DNA of 64,000 nucleotides from Streptomyces sp. P9-A4. GTDB taxonomy: Bacteria > Actinomycetota > Actinomycetes > Streptomycetales > Streptomycetaceae. Below the pieces are notes generated by a model that saw only the letters and a list, made by a program, of their open reading frames with translations, was not told the DNA's origin and made no database searches. The stretch covers positions 5,032,501-5,096,500 of the forward strand of contig NZ_JAZIFY010000001.1 of NCBI RefSeq assembly GCF_036634195.1, given 5' to 3'. The stretch's first letter is position 1; the number at the start of each line of letters is the position of its first letter. The position numbers and the translations under genes were made by a program. Of this stretch, positions 43,084 to 51,355 are shown piece after piece.

Positions 43084-44607
43084 ATGACCACACTCGTACA
43101 CGGCGCGGACACCCTGACCCGTGACGCGCTCACGGTGCTCCAGCCCGGCTTCGTCGGGACCACCGCGCCCGACTGGCTGCTCCGCCGCATCGGCGAGGGC
43201 CTCTCCTCGGTCGGTCTCTTCGGCCGGAACATCGTCAGCCCCGAGCAGCTCGCCGCGCTCACCGCGCAGCTGCGGGCCGAGCGGGACGACGTCCTCGTCG
43301 CCATCGACGAGGAGGGCGGCGACGTCACCCGCCTGGAGGTCAAGCAGGGGTCGTCGTTCCCCGGCAACTACGCGCTCGGCAGCGTGGACGACGTCGAGCT
43401 CACCCGGGCCGTGGCCCGCGAGCTCGGCCGCCGGCTCGCCCGGTGCGGCGTCGACCTCAACTGGGCGCCGTCCGCCGACGTCAACTCCAACGCCGAGAAC
43501 CCGGTCATCGGCGTCCGGTCCTTCGGGCCGGACCCGGACCTGGTCGCCCGGCACACCGTGGCGTACGTCGACGGCCTCCAGGGCGTCGGGGTCGCGGCCT
43601 GCACCAAGCACTTCCCCGGGCACGGCGACACGAACGTGGACTCCCACGACGCGCTGCCCCGGATCGATGTGGACCTCGCCACACTGCACGCCCGTGAGCT
43701 GGTGCCTTTCCGCGCGGCCATCGCCGCGGGTACCAAAGCGGTCATGAGCGCGCATATCCTGCTCTCCGCGCTCGACCCGCACCGTCCGGCCACCCTGAGC
43801 CCGCAGATCCTCACCGGTCTGCTGCGCCAGGAGCTGGGCTTCGAGGGCCTGATCGTCACCGACGGCATGGAGATGCAGGCCGTCGCCGCGACGTACGGCA
43901 TCGAGCGCGGATCCGTCCTCGCCATCGCCGCGGGCGCCGACGCCATCTGCGTCGGCGGCGGGCTGTGCGACGAGGACACCGTGCTGCAGCTGCGCGACGC
44001 GCTGGTGAACGCGGTACGGACCGGTGAACTGCCCGAGGAGCGGCTGGCCGACGCCGCGGCGCGCGTGCGCGCCCTGGCGTCCTGGACCCAGGCGCACCGG
44101 GCCAGGGGGGCTGAATCGGTGCCGGGCGCGGCAGCGCAGGAGGGGACCGCGCCCGGCGCCGGCATCGGACTCGTCGCCGCCCGCCGGGCCCTCAAGGTGA
44201 CCCGGGGGGACCGGCCGTACACGCCGATGAGCAGCGCTCCCTACGTGGCCTCCTTCACGCCCGTCGCGAACTTCGCGGTGGGCGACGAGACGCCCTGGGG
44301 CGTCGCGGCCGAGCTGGACCGGCTGCTGCCCGGCACGGAGACCGGCTCCTACGCCGACTCCTCCGTGGACGCCGTCCTCGCCGCAGCGGGGGAGCGGCGG
44401 ATCGTGGCGGTCGTACGTGACGTCCACCGCCACCCCTGGATGGGCGAGGCCCTGGACGGCCTCGTCGCGGCCCGCCCCGACACGGTCGTGGTCGAGATGG
44501 GCCTGAACGAGGCGGAGCCCCGCGGGGCCCTGCACATCGCCACCCACGGCGCGGCCCGGGTCTGCGGCCGGGCCGCCGCCGAGGCCGTCGTCGGCACCTG
44601 CGCCTGA
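43084..44607 (+). CDS. GH3 beta-N-acetylglucosaminidase
   Basis: A 507-residue glycoside hydrolase family 3 enzyme. The N-terminal TIM barrel carries KHFPGHGDTNVDSHD (residues 175-189; the Asp-His dyad on this loop is the acid/base of the NagZ branch) and the nucleophile Asp260 in LIVTDGMEM. A C-terminal alpha/beta domain follows. There is no signal peptide, so it works in the cytoplasm, cutting imported chitobiose to GlcNAc. Its place right after dasC (SCO5235 position in S. coelicolor) supports this. A wall-recycling NagZ role is the alternative. Confidence 0.92.
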   Translation: MTTLVHGADTLTRDALTVLQPGFVGTTAPDWLLRRIGEGLSSVGLFGRNIVSPEQLAALTAQLRAERDDVLVAIDEEGGDVTRLEVKQGSSFPGNYALGSVDDVELTRAVARELGRRLARCGVDLNWAPSADVNSNAENPVIGVRSFGPDPDLVARHTVAYVDGLQGVGVAACTKHFPGHGDTNVDSHDALPRIDVDLATLHARELVPFRAAIAAGTKAVMSAHILLSALDPHRPATLSPQILTGLLRQELGFEGLIVTDGMEMQAVAATYGIERGSVLAIAAGADAICVGGGLCDEDTVLQLRDALVNAVRTGELPEERLADAAARVRALASWTQAHRARGAESVPGAAAQEGTAPGAGIGLVAARRALKVTRGDRPYTPMSSAPYVASFTPVANFAVGDETPWGVAAELDRLLPGTETGSYADSSVDAVLAAAGERRIVAVVRDVHRHPWMGEALDGLVAARPDTVVVEMGLNEAEPRGALHIATHGAARVCGRAAAEAVVGTCA

Positions 44608-44629
44608 CGGCCGCTCCGGCAGGCGTACG

Positions 44630-44669
44630 CGAAGGGGCCCGGCACCTGAACAGGTGCCGGGCCCCTTCG
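44630..44669. terminator. bidirectional terminator between das operon and nagB
   Basis: 19-bp perfect inverted repeat (44630-44648 with 44651-44669) between two convergent genes. AAGGGGCCC/GGGCCCCTT arms. Confidence 0.93.
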
Positions 44670-44707
44670 TCGTGACCGCGGCGCGGTCACAGGGGGTTCC
44701 GGGCGGT

Positions 44708-45493
44708 TCAGATGCCCTGCCAGGCGGGCTTGGCGGCGAAGGTGTGACGGAAGTAGTCCGCGAGCTTCAGCTTGGAGGCGGCGGCCTCGTCCACCACGAC
44801 CGTGGCGTGCGGGTGCAGCTGGAGCGCGGAGGCCGGCACGAGCGCCGCCACCGGGCCCTCGACGGTCTGCGCCACGGCCTCGGCCTTGCCCTCACCGGTG
44901 GCGAGCAGCACCAGGTGACGGGCCTCCAGGATGGTGCCGATGCCCTGGGTGATGACGTGGTGCGGCACCTGCTCGATGTCGTTGCCGAAGAAACGGGCGT
45001 TGTCCACGCGGGTCTGCTCGGTGAGCGTCTTGATCCGGGTGCGGGAGGCGAGCGAGGAGCACGGCTCGTTGAAGCCGATGTGACCGTCGGTGCCGATGCC
45101 GAGGATCTGCAGGTCGACACCACCGGCCGCGGTCAGCGCCCGGTCGTAGGCCTCGCAGGCCGCCAGGACGTCGTCGGCGGAGCCGTCGGGGCCCATGAAG
45201 GCCTCCTGGGAGAGCCCGAGCGGCTCGACGACCTGACGGAGCACCGTGGAGCGGTACGACTCCGGGTGGCCCGAGGGGAGGCCGACGTACTCGTCCAGCT
45301 GGGCGATCCGGGCCCGCGAGGCGTCGACGGAGCCGGCCTCGACCTGGGCGATCAGGGCGTCGTAGATGGGCAGCGGAGTCGAGCCCGTGGCCACGCCGAG
45401 CAGCGCGTCGGGCTTGCGGCGCAGGAGGTCGGCGATGCCGTCCGCGATGAGCTCGCCGCCCGCCTTGGCGTCCTTGACGATGACAACTTCCAC
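44708..45493 (-). CDS. nagB: glucosamine-6-phosphate deaminase
   Basis: A 261-residue enzyme converting glucosamine-6-phosphate to fructose-6-phosphate and ammonia. Visible are LGVATGSTPLPIYDAL (phosphate binding), LDEYVGLPSGHPESYRS (catalytic Asp), and GIGTDGHIGFNEPCSSLASRTRIKTL (catalytic Asp/His loop). The length is typical. It controls the level of the DasR ligand GlcN-6-P, so it sits at the centre of the regulatory loop. A dre-like site lies 41-56 bases upstream of its ATG. Confidence 0.97.
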   Translation of the reverse strand: MEVVIVKDAKAGGELIADGIADLLRRKPDALLGVATGSTPLPIYDALIAQVEAGSVDASRARIAQLDEYVGLPSGHPESYRSTVLRQVVEPLGLSQEAFMGPDGSADDVLAACEAYDRALTAAGGVDLQILGIGTDGHIGFNEPCSSLASRTRIKTLTEQTRVDNARFFGNDIEQVPHHVITQGIGTILEARHLVLLATGEGKAEAVAQTVEGPVAALVPASALQLHPHATVVVDEAAASKLKLADYFRHTFAAKPAWQGI

Positions 45494-45533
45494 GCTGTGC
45501 CTGCCGATCTGGTGAGGGGCTGGTGAGGAACCG

Positions 45534-45549
45534 TGTGGTATAGACCAAT
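45534..45549 (-). promoter_or_regulatory. dre (DasR) site at nagB
   Basis: TGTGGTATAGACCAAT matches 12 of 16 consensus positions and contains TATACC on the minus strand as a possible -10 of nagB. Confidence 0.78.
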
Positions 45550-45913
45550 CAAAGGCAAATCTAGCAGAGGAGGGGCCTTCCCCTCATGCTGTTCCGCCTC
45601 CCGGACGCCCCGCCGCCTCCATCGTCGGCCGCCCCGCTCACCCGAGCCACTCGAACCCCGGGGCATGCCGCGGCGGGCCCGCGACGGGGCCATGGCGGAG
45701 GAGCTTGCGGTGGTGGCCGGGACCGCGATGAGCGCCGTGTCGGCGGAGGCGCCCGGCGAAGCCCCCGGAAACGCCCGCGGGCCGCGGCGCCTGACGGGAC
45801 CCTCAGCCCGTCCGGCACCGCAGCCCGGAGTTGCGCCGGCCGGGGGTGTGCGGTCCCTCGGCCGTTGTGGGAGGTCTCGACGCAGTCAGGGCAGAGAGCG
45901 TCGGGTACCTCGT

Positions 45914-45940
45914 TCCATCCTCCTGTGCGGGGAGGATGGA
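45914..45940. terminator. hairpin in the nagB-kinase gap
   Basis: 10-bp perfect stem (TCCATCCTCC/GGAGGATGGA), 7-base loop. No adjacent gene clearly needs it as a terminator. Confidence 0.4.
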
Positions 45941-45957
45941 GGCTCTGTTGCGTTCAT

Positions 45958-45973
45958 TGTGGACTAGACCATT
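45958..45973 (+). promoter_or_regulatory. dre-like site upstream of the sensor kinase
   Basis: TGTGGACTAGACCATT matches the DasR consensus at 12 of 16 positions, including an unbroken CTAGACCA. It lies 108-123 bases before the kinase start and ~70 bases upstream of that gene's -35. Confidence 0.6.
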
Positions 45974-46044
45974 CTTGTCTGTCCATCCACAGGAGCGCGG
46001 TCGTTCCTGGCCCATACTCCAACACGTAGCCCAGGAGATCCAGG

Positions 46045-46074
46045 TTCACCGGCCCTTTATTCCGCGGGTACGCT
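46045..46074 (+). promoter_or_regulatory. leaderless promoter of the sensor kinase
   Basis: TTCACC (46045-46050), 18 bases, TACGCT (46069-46074), then 6 bases to the GTG start. Confidence 0.65.
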
Positions 46075-46080
46075 CGCACC

Positions 46081-47571
46081 GTGCCCTCCATGAACGACCT
46101 CGTGCGCCAGCACACCGCCCTGAGCGACTCCGACCTCGAGTGGCTCCACCTGCTGGTGTCGGAGTGGCAGCTGCTCTCCGACCTCTCCTTCGCGGACCTC
46201 GTCCTCTGGGTCCCGACCCTCGACGGCACGCGGTACGTGTCCGTCGCGCAGATGCGGCCCAACACCGGCCCCACCTCCTACCAGGACGACATGGTCGGCC
46301 ATCTGGTGCCGCGAGGCCGCCGCCCGCTGCTCGACGCCGCTCTCGACGAGGGCCGGATCGTCCGCGAGGGCGACCCCGAGTGGCGCGAGGAGGTCCCGGT
46401 ACGGGTCGAGTCCATCCCCGTGCGCCGGGAGGGCCGGGTCCTCGGCGTCATCGCGCGCAACACCAACCTGCTGACCGTCCGCACCCCCTCCCGGCTTGAG
46501 CTGACCTACCTCCAGTCGGCCTCCGACCTCGCCCAGATGATCGCCGCCGGAACGTTTCCCTTCCCCGGCGAGCAGGTCGACATGGACTCCTCGCCGCGCG
46601 CCGGCGACGGTCTGGTCCGGCTCGACGCCGAGGGCATCGTCCAGTACGCCTCGCCCAACGCCCTTTCCGCGTACCACCGGCTCGGTCTCGCCGCCGACCT
46701 GGTCGGCCAGCACCTCGGCCAGATCACCGCCGAACTCGCCCCGTCCCGGGGCCCGGTGGACGAGGCCCTGGTCACCCTCGCCTCCGGCTACGCGCCCCGC
46801 GAGTTCGAGGTCGAGGGCAACGGCGGGGTGATCCAGCTCCGGGCGATCCCGCTCAAGCCCAAGGGCACCCGGATCGGTTCGCTCGTCCTGCTCAGGGACG
46901 TCACCGAACTGCGCCGTCGCGAGCGCGAGTTGATCACCAAGGACGCCACCATCCGGGAGATCCACCACCGGGTGAAGAACAACCTCCAGACGGTGGCCGC
47001 CTTGTTGCGCCTGCAGGCTCGCCGGATGGACGCGGCCGCCCCAGGCGGAAGAAGTGCCCGCGAGGCCCTCAACGAGGCCGTGCGGCGCGTCGGTTCGATC
47101 GCCATCGTCCATGAGACGCTGTCTCAGAACCTGGACGAGCGCGTCGAGTTCGACGAGATCGCCGACCGGGTGATCGCGATGGTCGCCGAGATCTCCCCGG
47201 GCAGGATCACCTGCCGGCGCAACGGCCGCTTCGGCATTCTGGACGCCGAGGTCGCGACCCCGCTCGCCATGGTCCTCACCGAGATCCTGCAGAACGCCTT
47301 GGAGCACGCCTTCGCCCCGGGCGACGAGGGCACCGTCGAAGTCACCGCGGTGCGCGGCGAACCCAGGGCCGATGCCCGGCTCCTGATCACCGTCCGGGAC
47401 GACGGCCGCGGGCTGCCCGAGGGATTCGATCCGCAGCGCGCGGGAAATCTCGGCCTCCAGATCGTACGGACCCTGGTGGAAGGGGAGTTGGGCGGTTCCT
47501 TCGACATGCTGCCGGGCTCCGAACGCGGCACGAAGGTGGTCCTCGACATTCCCGTACAGCCGTTGAAGTAG
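46081..47571 (+). CDS. PdtaS-like sensor histidine kinase
   Basis: A 496-residue soluble kinase: an N-terminal GAF-like domain (about 10-150), a PAS domain (about 165-280), then a HisKA_2 dimerisation domain with phospho-acceptor His in REIHHRVKNNLQTVAALLRLQARR (residues 295-296) and an ATPase domain (N box LTEILQNALEHAF, G box DDGRGLPEGF, NLGLQIVRTLVEGELGG). There is no membrane segment. The order kinase then WhiB protein mirrors pdtaS-whiB1 in mycobacteria, where the kinase acts on the antiterminator PdtaR. GTG 46081 is chosen over ATG 46090 because a -10 (TACGCT) ends 6 bases before it, predicting a leaderless mRNA. Confidence 0.9.
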   Translation: MPSMNDLVRQHTALSDSDLEWLHLLVSEWQLLSDLSFADLVLWVPTLDGTRYVSVAQMRPNTGPTSYQDDMVGHLVPRGRRPLLDAALDEGRIVREGDPEWREEVPVRVESIPVRREGRVLGVIARNTNLLTVRTPSRLELTYLQSASDLAQMIAAGTFPFPGEQVDMDSSPRAGDGLVRLDAEGIVQYASPNALSAYHRLGLAADLVGQHLGQITAELAPSRGPVDEALVTLASGYAPREFEVEGNGGVIQLRAIPLKPKGTRIGSLVLLRDVTELRRRERELITKDATIREIHHRVKNNLQTVAALLRLQARRMDAAAPGGRSAREALNEAVRRVGSIAIVHETLSQNLDERVEFDEIADRVIAMVAEISPGRITCRRNGRFGILDAEVATPLAMVLTEILQNALEHAFAPGDEGTVEVTAVRGEPRADARLLITVRDDGRGLPEGFDPQRAGNLGLQIVRTLVEGELGGSFDMLPGSERGTKVVLDIPVQPLK

Positions 47572-47640
47572 CCGTACGGCAGGAATGGCGGAAACCGGAG
47601 AAGGCCGGAATCCGGGGAAAGCCCGAAGGCGGAACAGCAG

Positions 47641-47675
47641 CGAGCCCCGGACCGAGGAAATCGGTCCGGGGCTCG
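47641..47675. terminator. terminator between kinase and wblE
   Basis: 15-bp perfect stem (47641-47655 with 47661-47675), loop GGAAA, in the gap between two convergent genes. Confidence 0.9.
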
Positions 47676-47766
47676 AATGCTGTGGGTTACTGCTGCGTGC
47701 TGCGGCTCGGGAGCGGTGATTGCGTACGCTGTGTACGCGCCGCGTGCCTCAGGCTGTGCAGGTGGC

Positions 47767-48024
47767 TCAGGCGCTGGCGTTACGCGCCCGGTTGCGAGCG
47801 GCACGGCGCTTCATCGCGCGGCGCTCGTCCTCGCTGAGGCCACCCCAGACGCCGGAGTCCTGGCCGGACTCGAGCGCCCACTGCAGGCACTGCTCCATGA
47901 CGGGGCAGCGGCGGCAGACGGCCTTGGCTTCCTCGATCTGCAGCAGCGCAGGACCGGTGTTGCCGATGGGGAAGAACAGCTCGGGGTCTTCCTCACGACA
48001 AACGGCGTTGTGACGCCAGTCCAT
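47767..48024 (-). CDS. wblE: WhiB-like iron-sulfur regulator WblE
   Basis: An 85-residue WhiB protein. The four [4Fe-4S] cysteines are Cys9, Cys37, Cys40 and Cys46 (C-x2-C-x5-C). The GVWGG turn is in SGVWGGLSEDERR, and a basic C-terminal tail (MKRRAARNRARNASA) fits DNA contact. Size and sequence match WblE/WhiB1, the essential family member that binds the primary sigma factor in mycobacteria. ATG 48024 (MDWRHNAVC) is chosen; the frame continues upstream without coding character. A Crp-like palindrome lies ~50 bases upstream. Confidence 0.96.
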   Translation of the reverse strand: MDWRHNAVCREEDPELFFPIGNTGPALLQIEEAKAVCRRCPVMEQCLQWALESGQDSGVWGGLSEDERRAMKRRAARNRARNASA

Positions 48025-48342
48025 GGCTGCTACCTCTCTCAGTGTTACGTGCGAGTTGCTTGTGAATGTGAACGCTTTCACGAATCCCCCCGCAAGGGAA
48101 GGGCCGACTGCCAGGTGAACTGGTGTGGTCCTTGTTGCTGAGGAGGGGTTCTGGCTCTCAGTGGAGGCCGGTGTTGCGGGCCGTCCCGATCGCCAAGAAG
48201 AGACTCCCAAACCCCAGCAACGGATACAACCCCTTCCGGAAAGTTTTTTTTGATTCCTCGGTGTCGGCTAGGTCACAGCCGTACTTCTAAGGGGTGGATG
48301 CGCGCCTAAACGTTCGAGTGAAAGGACTTTGGGCCCTTCCAC
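48025..48342 (-). other. 318-base upstream region of wblE
   Basis: No gene. It is unusually AT-rich for the window, with a run of eight T (48244-48251). It holds the Crp-like site (48067-48082) and an inverted repeat CGGCT/AGCCG with a 7-base gap (48265-48281). No clear -10/-35 pair for wblE was found. Confidence 0.6.
48067..48082 (-). promoter_or_regulatory. Crp-like site upstream of wblE
   Basis: TGTGA-ACGCTT-TCACG matches the TGTGA-N6-TCACA Crp palindrome at 9 of 10 fixed positions. In mycobacteria the orthologous whiB1 promoter is controlled by CRP (Rv3676). Confidence 0.65.
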
Positions 48343-49311
48343 TCACACAATCACACGCAGTGCACGGCGTACGCCTGTGAACGTCACGCTCGTACGCAGT
48401 CCCAGGTGGTCTCCGTCCATCTGGAGGGGGAGAGGGACCTTCGAATGCAAGGTGAAGTCGGTCAGGTCGTGCAGGGACACGGCGTGCTTGCCGCGCGGCC
48501 CTCGCTCGGGGGTCGAGGTGAGCAGCTGGGTGGCATAGCGGGCCACCGCCGGAGTGGACAGACGGCGCAGTCCGAGGACGTCGAGCGCGGTCTCGAAGGA
48601 GGCCTCCGGGGACGCGTACACCGGACGATTGCCCAGGTAGGTCCAGGGGGAGGTGTTGCAGATTATGGAGAGGACGAGGTCCTCGACCGGCTCGGCGCCG
48701 GGGCGCTCCAGGGTGATCGTGCCGTGCCGGCGGTTCGGTTCCTCCAGGAACTGACGCGCCACCTGGCGCAGATAGAGGGCGTGCGTGGACCGCTTCCCTC
48801 TCTCCCTCTGCTGTTCGACCCGGCCGATGACGCTCGCGTCGAAACCGAGGCCGGCGCAGAAGGTGAACCAGCGGGAGGGGACGGACTCGTCGTCCGTGCC
48901 CGGCGTTCCCGAGGCGAGCCCGAGGCTCACCGTGCGTGCCCGCCGCTCACGCAGGGCGTCGAGCAGGGCGCCGGTCGCCTCCACGGCGTCGTTTGGCAGT
49001 CCGAGGGCGCGGGCGAACACGTTCGTCGAGCCGCCGGGGACCACCGCCAGTCCCGGGAGCCGCTCGGGATCCGGCCCGTCGTGGAGCAGTCCGTTGACGA
49101 CCTCGTTCACCGTGCCGTCGCCGCCGAGGGCCACCACGAGGTCGATGTTGCCCGAGTCGGCGGCCCGTCTGCCCAGGTCACGCGCGTGTCCGCGGTACTC
49201 GGTACTGACCGCCTCCAGCTTCATCTCGCTGGCGAGCGCGTGGATCAGGACGTCACGGGTGCGGGCACTGGTGGTGGTGGCTGCCGGATTGACCACGAGA
49301 AGTGCGCGCAT
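48343..49311 (-). CDS. diacylglycerol/lipid kinase family protein
   Basis: A 322-residue DagK-type enzyme. The nucleotide-binding motif is VVALGGDGTVNEVVNGLLHDG (about 58-78), and the second motif is GLAVVPGGSTNVFARALGLPND. The C-terminal half is the beta-sandwich domain (WFTFCAGLGFDASVI...). Members phosphorylate diacylglycerol or related lipids at the membrane face. ATG 49311 is preceded by TACCCT with 7 bases between, predicting a leaderless mRNA. It reads toward wblE. Confidence 0.88.
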   Translation of the reverse strand: MRALLVVNPAATTTSARTRDVLIHALASEMKLEAVSTEYRGHARDLGRRAADSGNIDLVVALGGDGTVNEVVNGLLHDGPDPERLPGLAVVPGGSTNVFARALGLPNDAVEATGALLDALRERRARTVSLGLASGTPGTDDESVPSRWFTFCAGLGFDASVIGRVEQQRERGKRSTHALYLRQVARQFLEEPNRRHGTITLERPGAEPVEDLVLSIICNTSPWTYLGNRPVYASPEASFETALDVLGLRRLSTPAVARYATQLLTSTPERGPRGKHAVSLHDLTDFTLHSKVPLPLQMDGDHLGLRTSVTFTGVRRALRVIV

Positions 49312-49417
49312 GAGCGTCAGGGTACCTACCCCTCGGTACCGGGCCCAGTCCAGCCCGCTCCCTGGACGGCTCGCCCGGCTCCGTAAGCCCCGGCCCGCCC
49401 CCGCTACCCTGCCCTCT

Positions 49418-49870
49418 ATGAGCAGTACGGAGCCCACGAACAGCACGGACCAGACCCCCGCCGCCCGACCCGCCGCCCGACCCGTCCGCCTCGCCGCGGC
49501 GGCGGTCGTGGCCGGTGTGGAGGCCCTCGGGCTCGTCGCCGGTGGCGTGTACATGTTGGTGCACGCCCTGACCGGGACGTCCGACGACCTCACCGGGGCC
49601 ACGACCGGAGCTGTGACCCTTGTCGCACTCGGTCTGATCCCGCTGGCCGCCGCCCGCGGTCTGTGGCTGTGCCGCTCCTGGAGCCGAGGCCCGGCCGTGA
49701 TCACCCAGATCCTGGCCCTGCCGGTCGCCTGGCAGATGATCCAGGCGAACAGCGCGATGATCCCGGCCGGCGTCGTCCTCGGCGTCCTGGCCGTCGCCGG
49801 GCTCGTCCTCCTCGTGAACCCGGCCACGACCGAGGCGCTCGGCATCCGGCGCCCCGGTCAGCAGGCCTGA
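49418..49870 (+). CDS. small integral membrane protein, four helices
   Basis: A 150-residue protein of unknown function with a hydrophilic start (MSSTEPTNSTDQTPAARPAA) and four membrane helices (about 25-47, 62-82, 90-108, 113-133). No charged residue is conserved enough to suggest transport. TACCCT (49405-49410) lies 7 bases before the ATG, predicting a leaderless mRNA. Its stop is only 4 bases from the stop of the convergent sigma factor gene, with no room for a terminator. Confidence 0.8.
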   Translation: MSSTEPTNSTDQTPAARPAARPVRLAAAAVVAGVEALGLVAGGVYMLVHALTGTSDDLTGATTGAVTLVALGLIPLAAARGLWLCRSWSRGPAVITQILALPVAWQMIQANSAMIPAGVVLGVLAVAGLVLLVNPATTEALGIRRPGQQA

Positions 49871-49874
49871 CGGG

Positions 49875-50864
49875 TCACTCCTCGACGAGGAGCTTCTCCC
49901 GCAGCTGCGCCAGGGTCCGTGCCAGCAGCCGGGAGACGTGCATCTGCGAGATGCCGACCTCCTGCGCGATCTGCGACTGGGTCATGTTCCCGAAGAAGCG
50001 CAGCAGCAGGATCCGCTTCTCCCGGGGAGGCAGGTCCTCGAGCAGCGGCTTGAGCGACTCGCGGTACTCGACCCCCTCCAGGGCCTCGTCCTCCGCGCCG
50101 AGCGTGTCCGCGACCGCCGGCGACTCGTCGTCCGTGTCGGGGACGTCCAGGGACAGCGTCGAGTAGGCGTTCGCCGACTCCAGCCCCTCCAGGACCTCTT
50201 CCTCCGAGATCCCGAGCCGCTCCGCCAGCTCGTGCACGGTCGGCGAGCGGCCGTGCTGCTGGGAGAGCTCCGCCGTGGCCGTGGTCAGCGAGAGCCGTAG
50301 CTCCTGGAGCCGGCGCGGCACCCGGACCGCCCACCCCTTGTCACGGAAGTGGCGCTTGATCTCACCGACGACCGTGGGGGTGGCGTACGTCGAGAACTCG
50401 ACGCCGCGCTCCGGGTCGAACCGGTCCACCGACTTGATCAGGCCGATGGTCGCGACCTGGGTCAGGTCGTCCAGCGGCTCGCCGCGGTTGCGGAATCGCC
50501 GGGCCAGGTGCTCCACCAGCGGCAGGTGCATCCGTACCAGCCGGTTGCGCAGTTCCGCCTTCTCCGGGGAGCCCTCGGGCAGCTCGCGCAGTGTGACGAA
50601 GAGGGCGCGGGCGCCGCTCCGGTCGTGCGGGTCCGGGGCGGCGGGGACGTCCGGTTCCTCGTCGTCCTCCTCGGCCTCGTCCCCGGGCTTCCCCGCGCCG
50701 GCGTCCGCCTCCGCGTCCCCGCGCGCGTCCGCGGCGGCATCGGCCTCCGCCGGCCGCGGCTCCTCGGGAGCCGCGGCGGAGCCCTCCGCACTCGCGGGGC
50801 CCCGGGGGGCCTCGGAGACACCGGGTGTCTCGGGAACCTCGTGGTGCTGCTCGTGCTCGCTCAT
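49875..50864 (-). CDS. sigH: SigB/SigF-type stress sigma factor SigH
   Basis: A 329-residue (about 37 kDa) group-III sigma factor. An acidic, Ala/Glu-rich N-terminal ~85 residues precede region 2 (LVRMHLPLVEHLARRFRNRGEPLDDLTQVATIGLIKSVDRFDPERGVEFSTYATPTVVGEIKRHFRD), region 3 (RSPTVHELAERLGISEEEV) and region 4 (LPPREKRILLLRFFGNMTQSQIAQEVGISQMHVSRLL). Synteny (kinase, wblE, lipid kinase, sigma, RsbW-like) matches S. coelicolor sigH, known for several protein forms. ATG 50864 gives the short form. The frame stays open to 51596 and could give a longer form, for example from ATG 51383 (502 residues), overlapping the antagonist gene. Confidence 0.92.
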   Translation of the reverse strand: MSEHEQHHEVPETPGVSEAPRGPASAEGSAAAPEEPRPAEADAAADARGDAEADAGAGKPGDEAEEDDEEPDVPAAPDPHDRSGARALFVTLRELPEGSPEKAELRNRLVRMHLPLVEHLARRFRNRGEPLDDLTQVATIGLIKSVDRFDPERGVEFSTYATPTVVGEIKRHFRDKGWAVRVPRRLQELRLSLTTATAELSQQHGRSPTVHELAERLGISEEEVLEGLESANAYSTLSLDVPDTDDESPAVADTLGAEDEALEGVEYRESLKPLLEDLPPREKRILLLRFFGNMTQSQIAQEVGISQMHVSRLLARTLAQLREKLLVEE

Positions 50865-50941
50865 CTGGTCCGCCTGCTCCGTAGCGACCTCATACGGCCG
50901 TGCCTGCTGCTCAGGGATGCCGGCCGTCGCGTCCCCGCGCC

Positions 50942-51355
50942 TCACGCCGGGCCTGGCCCCGCGCCGCGCTGTTTGTACAGGCTGATCGAGACCGTACGGT
51001 CTTCGGCCACCGACGACTCCACCTTCCCGGCCAGTGCCGAGAGCACCGTCCAGGCGAAGGTGTCCCGCTCGGGCGCCCGGCCGTCCGTCGTCGGGGCGGA
51101 GACGGTCACGTCGAGGGAGTCGTCGACCAGCCGGAAGACACAGCTGAGGACGGACCCCGGCACGGCCTGCTGGAGCAGGATGGCGCAGGCCTCGTCGACC
51201 GCGATCCGCAAGTCCTCGATCTCGTCGAGGGTGAAGTCCAAGCGCGCCGCGAGACCGGCCGTGGCCGTACGCAGCACGGACAGATAGGCACCCGCAGCGG
51301 GCAGCCGGACTTCCACGAAGTCCTGGGTCCCGGGCTCGCCTGTGATCTGGGACAC
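50942..51355 (-). CDS. rshA: RsbW-like anti-sigma factor of SigH
   Basis: A 137-residue GHKL-type protein related to anti-sigma kinases. Visible are FVEVRLPAAGAYLSVLRTATAGLAARLDFTLDEIEDLRIAVDEACAILL, where DEAC replaces the usual N-box Asn-containing ENA/DEA motif; the glycine-rich ATP lid is weak. It may therefore bind the sigma factor without working as a kinase. GTG 51355 is chosen because GGAGG lies 5 bases upstream; TTG 51367 is possible. It is 77 bases upstream of the short sigH start and is called prsH, rshA or ushX in the literature. Confidence 0.85.
   Translation of the reverse strand: MSQITGEPGTQDFVEVRLPAAGAYLSVLRTATAGLAARLDFTLDEIEDLRIAVDEACAILLQQAVPGSVLSCVFRLVDDSLDVTVSAPTTDGRAPERDTFAWTVLSALAGKVESSVAEDRTVSISLYKQRGAGPGPA

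Larger units (their letters stand above)
45494..46080. other. 587-base region between nagB and the sensor kinase
   Basis: I find no convincing intact gene. It contains the nagB promoter and dre site, a short plus-strand stretch from ATG 45692 (MAEELAVVAGTAMSAVSAEA) with Streptomyces-like third-position GC that fades after ~35 codons, a 10-bp hairpin (45914-45940), a second dre-like site (45958-45973), and the promoter of the kinase gene. The ATG 45692 piece may be the remnant of a lost gene. Confidence 0.5.

Noticed and set aside
45586..46029. 147-codon plus-strand frame in the nagB-kinase gap
   Set aside because: Ser/Thr/Gly/Arg-rich with no codon bias or start signal. It passes through the hairpin, the dre-like site and the kinase promoter region.
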